Shown here: in pieces, positions 34,352 through 43,831 of the stretch
Position numbering within the stretch: the first letter of the stretch is position 1
Layout of the letters: every line of letters starts with the position of its first letter
Assembly: GCF_009569385.1 (NCBI RefSeq)
Contig: NZ_WBOF01000001.1
Location: forward strand, 2,862,001-2,926,000
From: Streptomyces kaniharaensis
GTDB taxonomy: Bacteria; Actinomycetota; Actinomycetes; Streptomycetales; Streptomycetaceae
DNA length: 64,000 nt
Reading direction: 5' to 3'
Notes under the pieces: model-generated
What the model saw: the letters and a program-made list of their open reading frames with translations, nothing else
Told to the model about the DNA's origin: nothing
The model's database searches: none
Made by a program: the position numbers and the translations under genes

Positions 34352-35686
34352 TCAGCCTCGGACGGCCCCGGTCACCAGCCACTTGCCGCCGCGGGCGCGC
34401 CACACCAGGAAGGCGCCGCGGACCAGCATGAACAGGTTCATCGCCCACCACAGCCCGGCCAGCCCGGCGCCGGTGGCCGGCACCGCGAGGGCCGCCGGGG
34501 CGAACACCGCGAGCGTGGCGATCGCCGCCCAGGCCAGGTACGGGCCGTCCCCGGCGCCCATCAGCACGCCGTCCAGCACGAAGACCAGGCCGGACACCGG
34601 CTGGCTGAGCGCGAGCAGCAGCAGGGCGGTGTCCAGCTGCGCCTGCACGGCCGGATCGGGCGTGAACAGCGGGACGTACAGCGGGCGCGCGACCACCACC
34701 AGCAGGCCGAGCACCACGCCGGAGCCGATGCCCCACTCGACCATCCGCCGGGTGGCGGCCTTCGCCCCCGGGACGTCCGAGGCGCCCAGGTAGCGGCCGA
34801 TGATCGCCTGGCCGGCGATCGCGATGGCGTCCAGCGCGAAGGCCAGGAAGCTGAACAGGGTCATGGTGATCTGGTGCGCGGCCACCTCGTCGTCGCCCAG
34901 CCGGGCGGCCACGGCGGTGGCGAGCATCAGCACCGCCCGCAGGCTGATCGTCCGGACCAGCAGCGGGCCGCCCGCCTTGGCGCCGGCCCGGATGCCGGCC
35001 GCGTCCGGCCGCAGCGACGCGTGTTCCCGGCGGGCCCCGCGGACCACGACGGCCACGTATGCCGCGGCCATCCCGGTCTGCGCCAGCACGGTGCCCCAGG
35101 CCGAGCCGGCCACCCCGAGCCCGGCCCCGTACACCAGGCCGACGTTCAGGGCGATGTTGGCGGTGAAGCCCGCCACGGCCACCAGCAGCGGCGTACGGGT
35201 GTCCTGGAGACCGCGCAGCACGCCGGTGGCGGCCATCACCATGAGCATCGCCGGGATGCCCAGGGCGCTGATCCGCAGATACGTCACCGCGTAGGGCGTG
35301 GCCGTCTGCGAGGCGCCGAGGACGTCCGCCACCTGGGGCGCCAGCAGCAGGGTGAGTGCGACCACCGCGGTGGACAGGGCGAGGGCCAGCCAGATGCCGT
35401 CGATGCCCTGCTGGACGGCCGCCCGGCGGTCCCCGGCGCCGATCCGGCGGGCCACGGCGGCGGTGGTGGCGTAGGCCAGGAAGACGAACACGCCCGTCAC
35501 GGACGTGAGCGCGGCGGAGGCGACGCCGACGCCCGCCAGCTGCGAGGTGCCGAGGTGGCCGACGATCGCCGAGTCGGCCATCAGGAAGAGCGGCTCGGCG
35601 ACCAGGGCGCCGAAGGCCGGGATCGCCAGGGCGAGGATCTCCCGGTCGTGCCGGCGTCTTCCGGCGTCTGTGGAGGTGGCGGTCAT
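34352..35686 (-). CDS. MATE-family efflux transporter (DinF-like)
   Basis: About 444 residues with twelve hydrophobic helices. EILALAIPAFGALVAEPLFLMADSA at the start is the MATE/DinF signature, and the second half repeats the fold (LLVRTISLRAVLMLATAVAARLG). It probably exports cationic compounds using a Na+ or H+ gradient; substrate unknown. ATG 35686 has GGAG close upstream; ATG 35704 lacks one. Confidence 0.88.
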   Translation of the reverse strand: MTATSTDAGRRRHDREILALAIPAFGALVAEPLFLMADSAIVGHLGTSQLAGVGVASAALTSVTGVFVFLAYATTAAVARRIGAGDRRAAVQQGIDGIWLALALSTAVVALTLLLAPQVADVLGASQTATPYAVTYLRISALGIPAMLMVMAATGVLRGLQDTRTPLLVAVAGFTANIALNVGLVYGAGLGVAGSAWGTVLAQTGMAAAYVAVVVRGARREHASLRPDAAGIRAGAKAGGPLLVRTISLRAVLMLATAVAARLGDDEVAAHQITMTLFSFLAFALDAIAIAGQAIIGRYLGASDVPGAKAATRRMVEWGIGSGVVLGLLVVVARPLYVPLFTPDPAVQAQLDTALLLLALSQPVSGLVFVLDGVLMGAGDGPYLAWAAIATLAVFAPAALAVPATGAGLAGLWWAMNLFMLVRGAFLVWRARGGKWLVTGAVRG

Positions 35687-36127
35687 GGGCTCCAGGCTAC
35701 TCATCCACAGGTAATGACTGCTAGTCGCCTGTGTCCATTACTCGAAATCTTGAGCGGCGCGCTCGGCCCGCGGTGTGTTCACAGCCACTCGGTGGCGTGT
35801 GAAGAATTTCTCATACACAGGCCCCGGAAGAGGTAATCCCAGGTCAGCAGGGTGACGGTGGACCGATGGTGTGCTTATCCACAGGGTCTTCCACAGGGGT
35901 GTCCACAGGTTTGCCGCAGTTCTCCACAGCCCCGGGCCCCTCGTCCACACCCCCTGTGGATAACCGTCTTGGCCGAACGGCGTCCGGCGCCTTAGCGTGG
36001 GCCCTCCGTCCGACACTCCCACCCGCCTCGGCGTCCGATTTGTCGGTGCGGTGCCGTACAAAGAGGAGCGCAGCCGACCCGGCAAGACGCGCTCCAACTC
36101 GCACCACTCGCTGATCGGGGAACACGC
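35687..36127. promoter_or_regulatory. Intergenic region upstream of dnaB with DnaA boxes
   Basis: 441 bases without a gene. It contains seven DnaA-box-like 9-mers (listed separately) and a promoter-like pair TTGGCC (35969-35974), 18 bases, TAGCGT (35993-35998) reading toward dnaB. Confidence 0.7.
35701..35963. repeat. Cluster of DnaA boxes upstream of dnaB
   Basis: Nine-base boxes: TCATCCACA 35701, TTATCCACA 35875 (perfect), TCTTCCACA 35887, GTGTCCACA 35899, TTCTCCACA 35920, TCGTCCACA 35941, all on the plus strand, and TGTGGATAA 35955 (perfect TTATCCACA on the minus strand). Six fall within 90 bases, just upstream of the putative dnaB promoter. The Streptomyces consensus is TTGTCCACA with variation at the first three bases. 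Confidence 0.85.
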
Positions 36128-37760
36128 GTGACCGGCCCCCAGTACGACGACCACGACGCCCCGCCGCCGGAGGAGGACTGGCAGACCGCCGAAGACCCCT
36201 TCCCCGCCGGCGCCTTCGACGACGCGCCGTTCCCGGACGGCCCCGGCGACCGGCTGCCGGTCCCCCGCGGGCGCGGTGCCGGTCAGGGCGGCGGCCGGGA
36301 CGGCTTCCAGCGGGGCGGCGGCTTCCAGGGCGGCAAGGGTCAGCGGGACGGCGGCCGGCGCGACGGCTTCCAGCGTGACGGCCAGCGCGACGGCGGCCGC
36401 GACCGCCGCGACGACGAGCGTTCCGGCGGCGACGGCTTCGAGCGCGTCCCCCCGCAGGACCTCGCCGCCGAACAGTCCGTCCTCGGCGGCATGCTGCTGT
36501 CCAAGGACGCCATCGCCGACGTCGTCGAGGTGCTCAAGCCCGCCGACTACTACCGGCCCGCGCACGAGATGATCCACGGCGCGATCCTCGACCTGTACGC
36601 CCGCGGCGAGCCGGCCGACCCGATCACCGTGGCCGGCGAGCTCACCAAGCGCGGCGAACTCCAGCGCGTCGGCGGCGCCCCGTACCTGCACACCCTGGTC
36701 AACTCCGTCCCGACCGCCGCCAACGCCGAGTACTACGCCCAGATCGTCCACGAGCGCGCGGTGCTGCGCCGCCTGGTCGAGGCCGGCACCCGGATCGCCG
36801 GGATGGGCTACGCGGCCGAGGGCGACGTCGACGAGATCGTCAACTCGGCGCAGGCGGAGATCTACGCGGTCACCGAGCAGCGCACCAACGAGGACTACGC
36901 GCCGCTGGCCGACATCATGGAGGGCGCCCTCGACGAGATCGAGGCGATCGGCTCCCGCAACGGCCAGATGTCCGGCGTCCCGACCGGCTTCGCCGACTTC
37001 GACCAGCTCACCAACGGCCTGCACCCCGGCCAGATGATCGTCATCGCGGCCCGCCCCGCCATGGGTAAGTCCACCCTCGCGCTGGACTTCGCCCGGGCCT
37101 GCTCGATCCACAACAAGCTGCCGAGCGTGATCTTCTCGCTGGAAATGGGGCGCAACGAGATCGCCATGCGCCTGCTCTCCGCCGAGGGCCCGGGTGGCGC
37201 TGCACCACATGCGCTCCGGGAACATGACGGACGACGACTGGACCCGGGTCGCCCGCCGGATGCCGGACGTCAGCGAGGCGCCGCTGTTCATCGACGACTC
37301 GCCGAACCTGTCGATGATGGAGATCCGCGCCAAGTGCCGTCGGCTCAAGCAGCGCAACGACATCAAGCTGATCGTCATCGACTACCTCCAGCTGATGCAG
37401 TCCGGCGGCTCCCGTCGGGCCGAGAACCGCCAGCAGGAGGTCTCGGACATGTCCCGGAACCTCAAGCTGCTGGCCAAGGAGCTGGAGGTCCCGGTGATCG
37501 CGCTCTCCCAGCTGAACCGTGGCCCCGAACAGCGCACCGACAAGCGCCCGATGGTCTCGGACCTGCGCGAGTCCGGCTCGATCGAGCAGGACGCCGACAT
37601 GGTCATCCTGCTCCACCGCGAGGACGCCTACGAGAAGGAGTCCCCTCGCGCCGGCGAGGCCGACCTGATCGTCGCCAAGCACCGTAACGGCCCGACGGCC
37701 ACCATCACCGTCGCCTTCCAGGGCCACTACTCCCGCTTCGTCGACATGACCCGCGACTGA
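36128..37760 (+). CDS. dnaB: Replicative DNA helicase DnaB, interrupted by a one-base frameshift
   Basis: RecA-fold hexameric helicase that unwinds DNA at the replication fork. A Gly/Arg/Asp-rich leader (about 100 residues) precedes the N-terminal domain (VPPQDLAAEQSVLGGMLLS). The Walker A box is ARPAMGKSTLAL, and the second half has the Walker B-like LIVIDYLQLMQ, LSQLNRGPEQR and SGSIEQDADMV. The first frame runs from GTG 36128 to about 37187; the rest is in the next frame from about 37190 to 37760. Removing one G from the GAGGGCC at 37184-37190 restores SAEARVALHHM. No intein is present. Because dnaB is essential, this is more likely a sequence error than a true mutation. Confidence 0.93.
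37184..37190 (+). other. Frameshift point in dnaB
   Basis: GAGGGCC where GAGGCC would keep the frame. The extra base is in a run of three G. Confidence 0.88.
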
Positions 37761-37787
37761 CGGGGGCGGGCCCCGGGGCCCGTGGCG

Positions 37788-38978
37788 TCAGAGGGTCACG
37801 GTGGCGCGGAAGAGGGTGGTCGCGCTGCCGGAGAGGCGGGTGGGGGTGCCGGTGGCGGGGAGGAAGGCCGACTCGCCGCGGGCGAGGGTGAGGGCGGTGC
37901 CGTCCGGGGCGGTGAGGCGGGCGGAGCCGGCGGTGCAGAGGAGGATCTGGGGGGTGCGGCCGTCGATCTCGCGGTCGGTGCCGTCCAGGACGAAGCGGGA
38001 CAGGCGGAACTCGTCGATCGGCACGGGGTAGAGATCCTCGCCGGGGGTGCCGGGCACCGGGGCGGGGTGGAGGACGGCGGGGGCGCCCGCCTCGAACACG
38101 ACCACCTTCATGAGCTCGGGCACGTCGATGTGCTTCGGGGTGAGCCCCGCGCGCAGGACGTTGTCGGAGTTGGCCTGGAGCTCGACGCAGACGCCGTGCA
38201 GATAGGCGTGCGGCACGCCGGCGCCGAGGTAGAGCGCCTCGCCGGCTCGGAGCCGGACGTGGTTGAGCAGGATCCCGGCGATCAGCCCGCGGTCGCCGGG
38301 GAAATCCCGGGCGATCCGGCGGTAGGGCGCGTAGTCGCCGTACGGACCGGTGAGGGCCAGCGCCTCGGCGGTCTCCCGGATGGTCTTCTCGGCGGTCCCG
38401 TCGTCCATCGTGAGGATCGCGGCCAGGGCGCTGCGCAGCGCCTCGGACTCGTCCTCGGCGGCCAGCAGGTCGATGATCGGGTCGAGCCCCGGGACGGCGA
38501 GCCCGGCCAGCAGCCCGGCCGCCTCGGCGGCCGGGCGGAACCCGCAGAGGCCTTCGAACTCGCCCAGCGCGCAGACGAGTTCGGGCTTGTGGTTGGCGTC
38601 GCGGTAGTTCCGCTCGGGGGCGTCCAGCGGGATGCCGAGGGCGTTCTCGGCGGCGAAGCCGGCCCGGGCCTGGTCGAGTGTGGGGTGGGCCTGGATGGAC
38701 AGCGGAATGCCCGCCGCGAGGATCTTGAACAGGAACGGCAGGGCGGGGCCGAAGCGGGCGACGGCCGCGGCGCCGAGTTCGCCCTCCGGGTCGGCGGCGA
38801 TGAGCTCGTCCAGCCGTTGCGGTCCGTCGCCCCGGTCGGCGCGGGACGGGTCACCGGGGTGGGCGCCCATCCACAGCTCGGCCTGCGGTTCGCCGGTGGG
38901 TTCCCGTCCGAGCAGTTCGGGGAGGGCGGTGACCGACCCCCAGGCGTACGGGCGGACGGTGTTGACGAGCCGGTCCAT
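37788..38978 (-). CDS. manA: Mannose-6-phosphate isomerase, class I
   Basis: A 396-residue zinc enzyme interconverting fructose-6-phosphate and mannose-6-phosphate, the entry to GDP-mannose. The N terminus ([19 protein letters not shown]), [12 protein letters not shown], and the zinc/active-site strand [13 protein letters not shown] are visible; later [22 protein letters not shown] carries further metal-binding residues. It is divergent from the polyprenol-phosphate-mannose synthase gene, giving a mannose-activation pair. Confidence 0.94.
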   Translation of the reverse strand: MDRLVNTVRPYAWGSVTALPELLGREPTGEPQAELWMGAHPGDPSRADRGDGPQRLDELIAADPEGELGAAAVARFGPALPFLFKILAAGIPLSIQAHPTLDQARAGFAAENALGIPLDAPERNYRDANHKPELVCALGEFEGLCGFRPAAEAAGLLAGLAVPGLDPIIDLLAAEDESEALRSALAAILTMDDGTAEKTIRETAEALALTGPYGDYAPYRRIARDFPGDRGLIAGILLNHVRLRAGEALYLGAGVPHAYLHGVCVELQANSDNVLRAGLTPKHIDVPELMKVVVFEAGAPAVLHPAPVPGTPGEDLYPVPIDEFRLSRFVLDGTDREIDGRTPQILLCTAGSARLTAPDGTALTLARGESAFLPATGTPTRLSGSATTLFRATVTL

Positions 38979-39305
38979 GCGCGAGGTCCTACTCCTTCGC
39001 TCCTGTGCGGGTGTTGCCGGATCGCCGGGACACGGGCCCGGCGTGCGGGCGGTCCGGGCCGAGACAGGGCAACGACCCTAGCCGAACCGCGTCACCTGAG
39101 GGGAAACGGCGGGCGTCCCGTGGGAGTGCCGTGGTCGGACCGGCGGTGCACAGACGCGGTAGTAGGATGCCAGGACGCATTAGTTTCCACCGTGCGCAGC
39201 AGTTTCCGCCGCGGTCACCACGTCGGCGGGCCGCCGACGGGCGCGGCGTTCCGAGGAGCGGGCGACGGTGACCGGCACTCCCGCCATCGGCCGAGAGGTT
39301 TGTAC
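38979..39305. other. Divergent intergenic region, manA and mannose synthase
   Basis: 327 bases. A TAGGAT hexamer near 39163 could be the -10 box of the rightward gene, but no clear -35 is seen. No gene or repeat is recognised. Confidence 0.4.
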
Positions 39306-40070
39306 GTGACCGTGAACCAGCCGCGTTTTGCTGACCTCGGCAAGGTGCTGGTGATCATTCCGACCTTCAACGAGGCGGAGAACGTCGAGCGGATCGTCGG
39401 CCGGGTCCGCGCCTCGGTGCCCGAGGCGCACGTCCTGGTCGCCGACGACAACAGCCCCGACGGCACCGGCGAACTGGCCGACAAGCTCGCCGCCGAGGAC
39501 GCCCACGTGCACGTCATGCACCGCAAGGGCAAGGAGGGCCTGGGCGCCGCCTACCTCGCGGGTTTCCGCTGGGGCATCGACAACGGCTACGACGTCCTCG
39601 TCGAGATGGACGCGGACGGCTCGCACCAGCCCGAGGAATTGGACCGGCTGCTGGGCGCGCTGCGCGGCGCCGACCTGGTGCTCGGCTCGCGCTGGGTGCC
39701 CGGCGGCCGCGTGGTGAACTGGCCGAAGTCCCGCCTGCTGCTGTCCCGCGGCGGCTCGACGTACTCGCGCCTGATGCTCGGCGTGCCGATCCGGGACGTC
39801 ACCGGCGGCTACCGGGCGTTCCGCAAGGAGACGCTGCTCGGGCTGGGCATGGACGAGGTGGCCTCGGCCGGGTACTGCTTCCAGGTCGACCTGGCCTGGC
39901 GCACCGTGAAGGCCGGGTTCAAGGTGGCCGAGGTGCCGATCACCTTCGTCGAGCGCGAGCTGGGCGCGTCCAAGATGAGCCGCAACATCGTGGTCGAGGC
40001 GCTGTGGCGGGTGACCTCCTGGGGCATCTCCGACCGGGTGGCCCGGCTGCGGGGCGTGAAGAGGCGCTGA
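39306..40070 (+). CDS. Polyprenol monophosphomannose synthase (GT2, Dpm1-like)
   Basis: A 254-residue GT-A transferase that moves mannose from GDP-mannose to polyprenyl phosphate, the donor for outside mannosylation of proteins and lipids. [18 protein letters not shown], the [15 protein letters not shown] nucleotide loop and the metal-binding [11 protein letters not shown] are diagnostic. No membrane domain is fused, as in actinobacterial Ppm1 catalytic subunits. GTG 39306 follows GAGAGG by about seven bases. ManA supplies its precursor pathway, and a GT87-like enzyme upstream may use its product. Confidence 0.92.
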   Translation: MTVNQPRFADLGKVLVIIPTFNEAENVERIVGRVRASVPEAHVLVADDNSPDGTGELADKLAAEDAHVHVMHRKGKEGLGAAYLAGFRWGIDNGYDVLVEMDADGSHQPEELDRLLGALRGADLVLGSRWVPGGRVVNWPKSRLLLSRGGSTYSRLMLGVPIRDVTGGYRAFRKETLLGLGMDEVASAGYCFQVDLAWRTVKAGFKVAEVPITFVERELGASKMSRNIVVEALWRVTSWGISDRVARLRGVKRR

Positions 40071-40137
40071 GCCGAAGGTTTTTCGACCGGGCCCCTCTGC
40101 TGACCACCGCAGGCGGGCCCCGTCGTCGACGCTCGCC

Positions 40138-40168
40138 GGAAGGCGCGCCCCCTCCGGGCGCGCCTTCC
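40138..40168. terminator. Terminator after the mannose synthase gene
   Basis: GGAAGGCGCGCCC and its perfect complement around a five-base loop. Confidence 0.85.
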
Positions 40169-40173
40169 GCACA

Positions 40174-40412
40174 TCCGGCCGCCTGTACAACGGCACCCAC
40201 ATCTGGACCGGCGACACCACACCCGTGCAGCGTGTCACCTGGGGGCACAACCTCGGACGGATCGCCGACCTCGGCGTGGACCGGGTGCTCGCCGGACACC
40301 GGGCGCCCGCGCGTCAAGCGCGTCGGTGGAGTCGGTGGAGTCGGCGGAGGAGGGCGGGGCCACAGAGGCCGGTGCCACGGAGGCGGGGACCGCGGAAGGC
40401 GCGGCCGACTAG
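40174..40412 (+). pseudogene. Decayed fragment resembling the C-terminal part of an MBL-fold hydrolase
   Basis: From about 40174 to 40310 one frame reads GRLYNGTHIWTGDTTP, VQRVTWGHNLGRIADLG and VDRVLAGHRAP. This has the look of the tail of metallo-beta-lactamase-fold hydrolases (YN-x-H-x-W then an AGH metal/loop motif). There is no N-terminal part and no start. From 40311 to the TAG at 40412 the next frame reads a Ser/Glu/Ala-rich tail (SVESVESAEEGG), as if one base was lost or gained at the join. I read this as a gene remnant; the family call is from pattern memory only. Confidence 0.45.
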
Positions 40413-40428
40413 GGCGGATACTGGCCGC

Positions 40429-41010
40429 ATGACGCCGTACGACGTGATCGTTCCGGCGGGCGGGGCCGCCCGGCGCCTCGGCGGGGCCGACAAGCCCGGG
40501 CTGACCGTCGGCGAGACCACCCTGCTCGACCGGGTCCTCGCCGCCTGCACCGGCGCCCACACCACCGTCGTGGTCGGCCCGGCCCGGCCCACCGCCCGCA
40601 CCGGCGTCCGCTGGACCCGCGAGCAGCCGCCCGGCGGCGGGCCGGTCGCCGCCGTCGCGGCCGGGCTCGACCTCGTCACCGCCGAGACCGTCCTGCTGCT
40701 CGCCGCCGACCTGCCGTTCCTGGACCGGAGGACCGTCGACCGGCTCGCCACCGCCCTCGACGACGCCGGCCCGGCCGTCCAGGCCGCCGTCCTGGTCGAC
40801 GCCGGCGGCCGCGACCAGCCGCTCGCCGCCGCCTACCGCACCGCCGCCCTGCGCACCGCCCTGGCCGCCCTCGGCGACCCGGCCGGCCTCCCGCTGCGCC
40901 GCCTCGTCGGCGGCCTCCCCCGGCTGCTGGTCGCGGACACCGACAACGTCGCGTACGACTGCGACACCTGGGAGGACCTCGAACAGGCCCGGGAACGCGA
41001 CCGGGGGTAG
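40429..41010 (+). CDS. mobA: Molybdenum cofactor guanylyltransferase-like NTP transferase
   Basis: A 193-residue nucleotidyltransferase. The N-terminal loop VIVPAGGAARRLGGADKPGL is the MobA/MobA-like GTP-binding signature, and LLLAADLPFL carries the metal-binding Asp. It would attach GMP to molybdopterin; it is followed by a DUF6457 gene and moeA, supporting a molybdenum cofactor role. ATG 40429 has no strong ribosome binding site. Confidence 0.85.
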   Translation: MTPYDVIVPAGGAARRLGGADKPGLTVGETTLLDRVLAACTGAHTTVVVGPARPTARTGVRWTREQPPGGGPVAAVAAGLDLVTAETVLLLAADLPFLDRRTVDRLATALDDAGPAVQAAVLVDAGGRDQPLAAAYRTAALRTALAALGDPAGLPLRRLVGGLPRLLVADTDNVAYDCDTWEDLEQARERDRG

Positions 41011-41121
41011 GGCGCTCCCGCGCGTCCTCACCGTGCGAACAGAGGCCTGTGAGCGAAACGATGCGCCGTGCACATGGGGTGAACATCCCGGGGAAACCGC
41101 CGATCAGGCAGCATGGGGCGC

Positions 41122-41385
41122 ATGGAGCGCACGCTGGATGACTGGATCGCGGAAGTCCGGGCCGACCTGGGCATCGACCTGGACGTCGACGTCCGAGGCC
41201 TGCTGGACCTCGCCCGGGTGGTCGCACACGGGGTGGCCCGGCCGGCCGCGCCGCTGACCGCCTTCCTGATCGGCTACGCCGCCGCCCAGCAGGGCGGCGG
41301 CCCGGAGGCCGTCGCCGAGGCCGCCCGGCGCACCGCCGTGCTCGCCGAGCGCTGGAGCGCCGCCGCCGGGCCGGGCGAGCCGTGA
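41122..41385 (+). CDS. DUF6457 small protein
   Basis: 87 residues, mostly helical, with LDDWIAEVRADLGIDLDVDV and a later PLTAFLIGYAAAQQGG. It is conserved between mobA-like and moeA genes in streptomycetes, suggesting a molybdenum cofactor accessory role that is not characterised. ATG 41122 or 41113 could be the start. Its stop overlaps the moeA start by four bases. Confidence 0.82.
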   Translation: MERTLDDWIAEVRADLGIDLDVDVRGLLDLARVVAHGVARPAAPLTAFLIGYAAAQQGGGPEAVAEAARRTAVLAERWSAAAGPGEP

Positions 41386-42605
41386 GCGCCGTCGAGTACG
41401 ACGTCAAGGAGCCCGCGGTGACCGCACCCGGCGTCATGGCCTGGTCGCAGGCCCGCGAGACCGCCCGCCGGGCGGGGCTGCGCCCGCTGCCGCCGGTCGG
41501 CCTGCCGCTCGCCGCCGCCCTCGGCCACACCCTCGCCGAACCGCTCACCGCCCTCACCGACCTGCCCGCCTTCGACACCTCCGCGATGGACGGCTGGGCC
41601 GTCGCCGGGCCGGGCCCCTGGCGGGTGGCCGGGCGGCTGCTGGCCGGCCAGGCCGCGGTGGCGCCGCTGACCGACGGCACCGCCGTCGAGATCGCCACCG
41701 GTGCCCAGCTGCCGCACGGCGCCACCGCCGTCCTGCGCCGCGAACACGGCACGACGGACGGCACGCTGCTGCGCGACTGCGGCCCCAGGCCGCTGACCAC
41801 CGGTCAGGACGTCCGCCCGCGCGGCCAGGAGTGCCGCCGCGGTGAGGCGTTGCTGCCCGGCGGCACCCCGGTCGGCCCGGCCGTGCTCGGCCTGGCGGCC
41901 GCCAGCGGCCACGACCGGCTCGTGGTCCGCCGCCGCCCGGTCGTCGAACTGCTCGTCCTCGGCGACGAGTTGCTCGCCTCCGGGGTGCCCGGGCCGGGCC
42001 TGGTCCGGGACGCGCTCGGCCCGCTGCTGCCGCCCTGGCTGCGAGCCTCCGGCGCCGAGGTGGTCGAAGTCCGCGCCGTACGCGACGACTTCGGCCTGCT
42101 CCGGGACGCCCTCCGGCACTCCACCGCCGACGTCGTCGTCACGACCGGCGGGACCGCCGCCGGCCCGGTCGACTTCCTGCACCGCGCACTCGTCGAGGCC
42201 GGTGCCCGACTGCTCGTCGACGGCGTCGCCATCCGGCCCGGCCACCCCATGCTGCTCGCCGAACTCCCCTCGGCCGAACTCCCCGGCACGCGCCACCTGG
42301 TGGGCCTGCCCGGCAACCCGCTGGCCGCCGTCGCCGGGACCGTCACCCTCGCGCTGCCGCTGCTGCACGCCCGCAGCGGCCGGTCCGCCGGCGGACCGGC
42401 CCCCGCACCCGCCGCCGTCGACCTGCCCGGGCACCCGACGGACACCCGGCTGGTGCCCGTCCGGCGCACCGCCGACGGTGTCGTGCCGCTCGCCTTCGAC
42501 GGGCCGGCCATGCTGCGCGGCCTCGCGCGGGCCGAGGCGCTCGCCGTCGTCCCGCCCGGTGGCGCGGCGGCCGGGGACCTCGTGGAGCTGCTGGCGACTC
42601 CGTGA
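41382..42605 (+). CDS. moeA: Molybdopterin molybdotransferase MoeA
   Basis: 407 residues. The enzyme inserts molybdenum into adenylated molybdopterin. DLPAFDTSAMDGWAV is the MoeA domain I/II signature, VVVTTGGTAAGPVDF the nucleotide-binding loop of domain III, and HLVGLPGNPLAAV a further conserved loop. The GTG start overlaps the preceding stop, so it is translationally coupled with the DUF6457 gene. Confidence 0.93.
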   Translation: MSAVEYDVKEPAVTAPGVMAWSQARETARRAGLRPLPPVGLPLAAALGHTLAEPLTALTDLPAFDTSAMDGWAVAGPGPWRVAGRLLAGQAAVAPLTDGTAVEIATGAQLPHGATAVLRREHGTTDGTLLRDCGPRPLTTGQDVRPRGQECRRGEALLPGGTPVGPAVLGLAAASGHDRLVVRRRPVVELLVLGDELLASGVPGPGLVRDALGPLLPPWLRASGAEVVEVRAVRDDFGLLRDALRHSTADVVVTTGGTAAGPVDFLHRALVEAGARLLVDGVAIRPGHPMLLAELPSAELPGTRHLVGLPGNPLAAVAGTVTLALPLLHARSGRSAGGPAPAPAAVDLPGHPTDTRLVPVRRTADGVVPLAFDGPAMLRGLARAEALAVVPPGGAAAGDLVELLATP

Positions 42606-42725
42606 GCCGGCTGGGCGCGTCCTGCGCGTGATGGAACCGCCGGTCACCCGGGCGCGGCCCGTGAGACCGAGGACCGGCGCGGCCGCTGCCTCCGGCGAGG
42701 ACTGACGCGCAGTAGGTTCGGGGGC

Positions 42726-43703
42726 ATGCATGCGATGACGATTCCCGTACCCGGCGGCCCCGAGGCTCTCGTCTGGGCCGAGGTGCCCGACCCGGAGCTC
42801 GGCGAGGGCGAGGTCCTGGTCGAGGTGGCGGCCACCGCCGTCAACCGCGCCGACCTGCTCCAGCGGCAGGGCTTCTACAACCCGCCGCCCGGCGCGTCGA
42901 GCTACCCCGGGCTCGAATGCTCCGGGCGGATCGCCGCCCTCGGGCCGGGCGTCTCCGGCTGGGCCGTCGGCGACGAGGTGTGCGCGCTGCTGGCGGGCGG
43001 CGGATACGCGCAGCGCGTGGCCGTGCCGGTCGGGCAGCTGCTGCCGCTGCCCAAGGGGCTGGGCTTCGAGGAGGCCGCCGCGCTGCCCGAGGTGGCCTGC
43101 ACGGTGTGGTCCAACGTGTTCCTCACCGCCCACCTGCGGCCCGGCGAGACGGTGCTGGTGCACGGCGGCGCCAGCGGCATCGGGACGATGGCGATCCAGC
43201 TGGCCAAGGCCGTCGGCGCCCGGGTGGCGGTCACGGCGGGCAGCGCCGAGAAGCTCGCCCGGTGCGTCGAGCTCGGCGCCGACATCGCGATCAACTACCG
43301 CGAGCAGGACTTCGTCGAGGCCCTCCGGGAAGCCACCGACGGGGCCGGGGCGGACGTGATCCTGGACATCATGGGCGCCAGGTACCTCCAGCGGAACGTG
43401 GACGCGCTGGCCGTCAACGGGCGGCTGGTGATCATCGGACTGCAGGGCGGGGTGAAGGGCGAGCTCGACCTCAACACGCTGCTGCGCAAGCGCGGCGCGG
43501 TCGTCGCCACCAACCTGCGCGGGCGTCCGCTCGCGGAGAAGGCGGCGATCGTGGCGGCGGTGCGGGAGCACGTCTGGCCGCTGGTCGAGTCCGGGGTGGT
43601 CCGGCCGGTGATCGACCGCGTGCTGCCGCTGACCGACGCCGGGGCCGGGCACCGGGTGCTGGAGGCAGGGGAGCAGGTCGGCAAGGTGGTGCTGCGGGCC
43701 TGA
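42726..43703 (+). CDS. NAD(P)H quinone oxidoreductase, zinc-independent MDR type
   Basis: 325 residues of the QOR/PIG3 medium-chain reductase family. ATAVNRADLLQRQGFYNPPPGAS and YPGLECSG are family-typical; the NADPH fold is VLVHGGASGIGTMAIQLAKA. No catalytic zinc cysteines are seen. It probably reduces quinones or enones by two electrons; the substrate is not deducible. Confidence 0.9.
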   Translation: MHAMTIPVPGGPEALVWAEVPDPELGEGEVLVEVAATAVNRADLLQRQGFYNPPPGASSYPGLECSGRIAALGPGVSGWAVGDEVCALLAGGGYAQRVAVPVGQLLPLPKGLGFEEAAALPEVACTVWSNVFLTAHLRPGETVLVHGGASGIGTMAIQLAKAVGARVAVTAGSAEKLARCVELGADIAINYREQDFVEALREATDGAGADVILDIMGARYLQRNVDALAVNGRLVIIGLQGGVKGELDLNTLLRKRGAVVATNLRGRPLAEKAAIVAAVREHVWPLVESGVVRPVIDRVLPLTDAGAGHRVLEAGEQVGKVVLRA

Positions 43704-43831
43704 GCCGGGTTCGGGGCGTACGGGTGACCTGAGCCCGAAATGCCTCGATTGTCGGATTGTGTGAGGCTGGTCCGGAGCTGTCCCGCCGCCGACCCCGCCC
43801 CGCGCGGTCGGCCGTCGGAAGGACTCCGACC

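Noticed and set aside
36128..37760. dnaB split explained by an intein or programmed frameshift
   Set aside because: No intein residues or extra coding block are present, and there is no slippery heptamer or clear downstream stimulator; a simple one-base insertion explains the break.
40225..40428. Longer mobA starting at GTG 40225
   Set aside because: The extra N terminus would include the MBL-like remnant and an Arg-rich stretch; the nucleotide-binding loop of the family begins just after ATG 40429.
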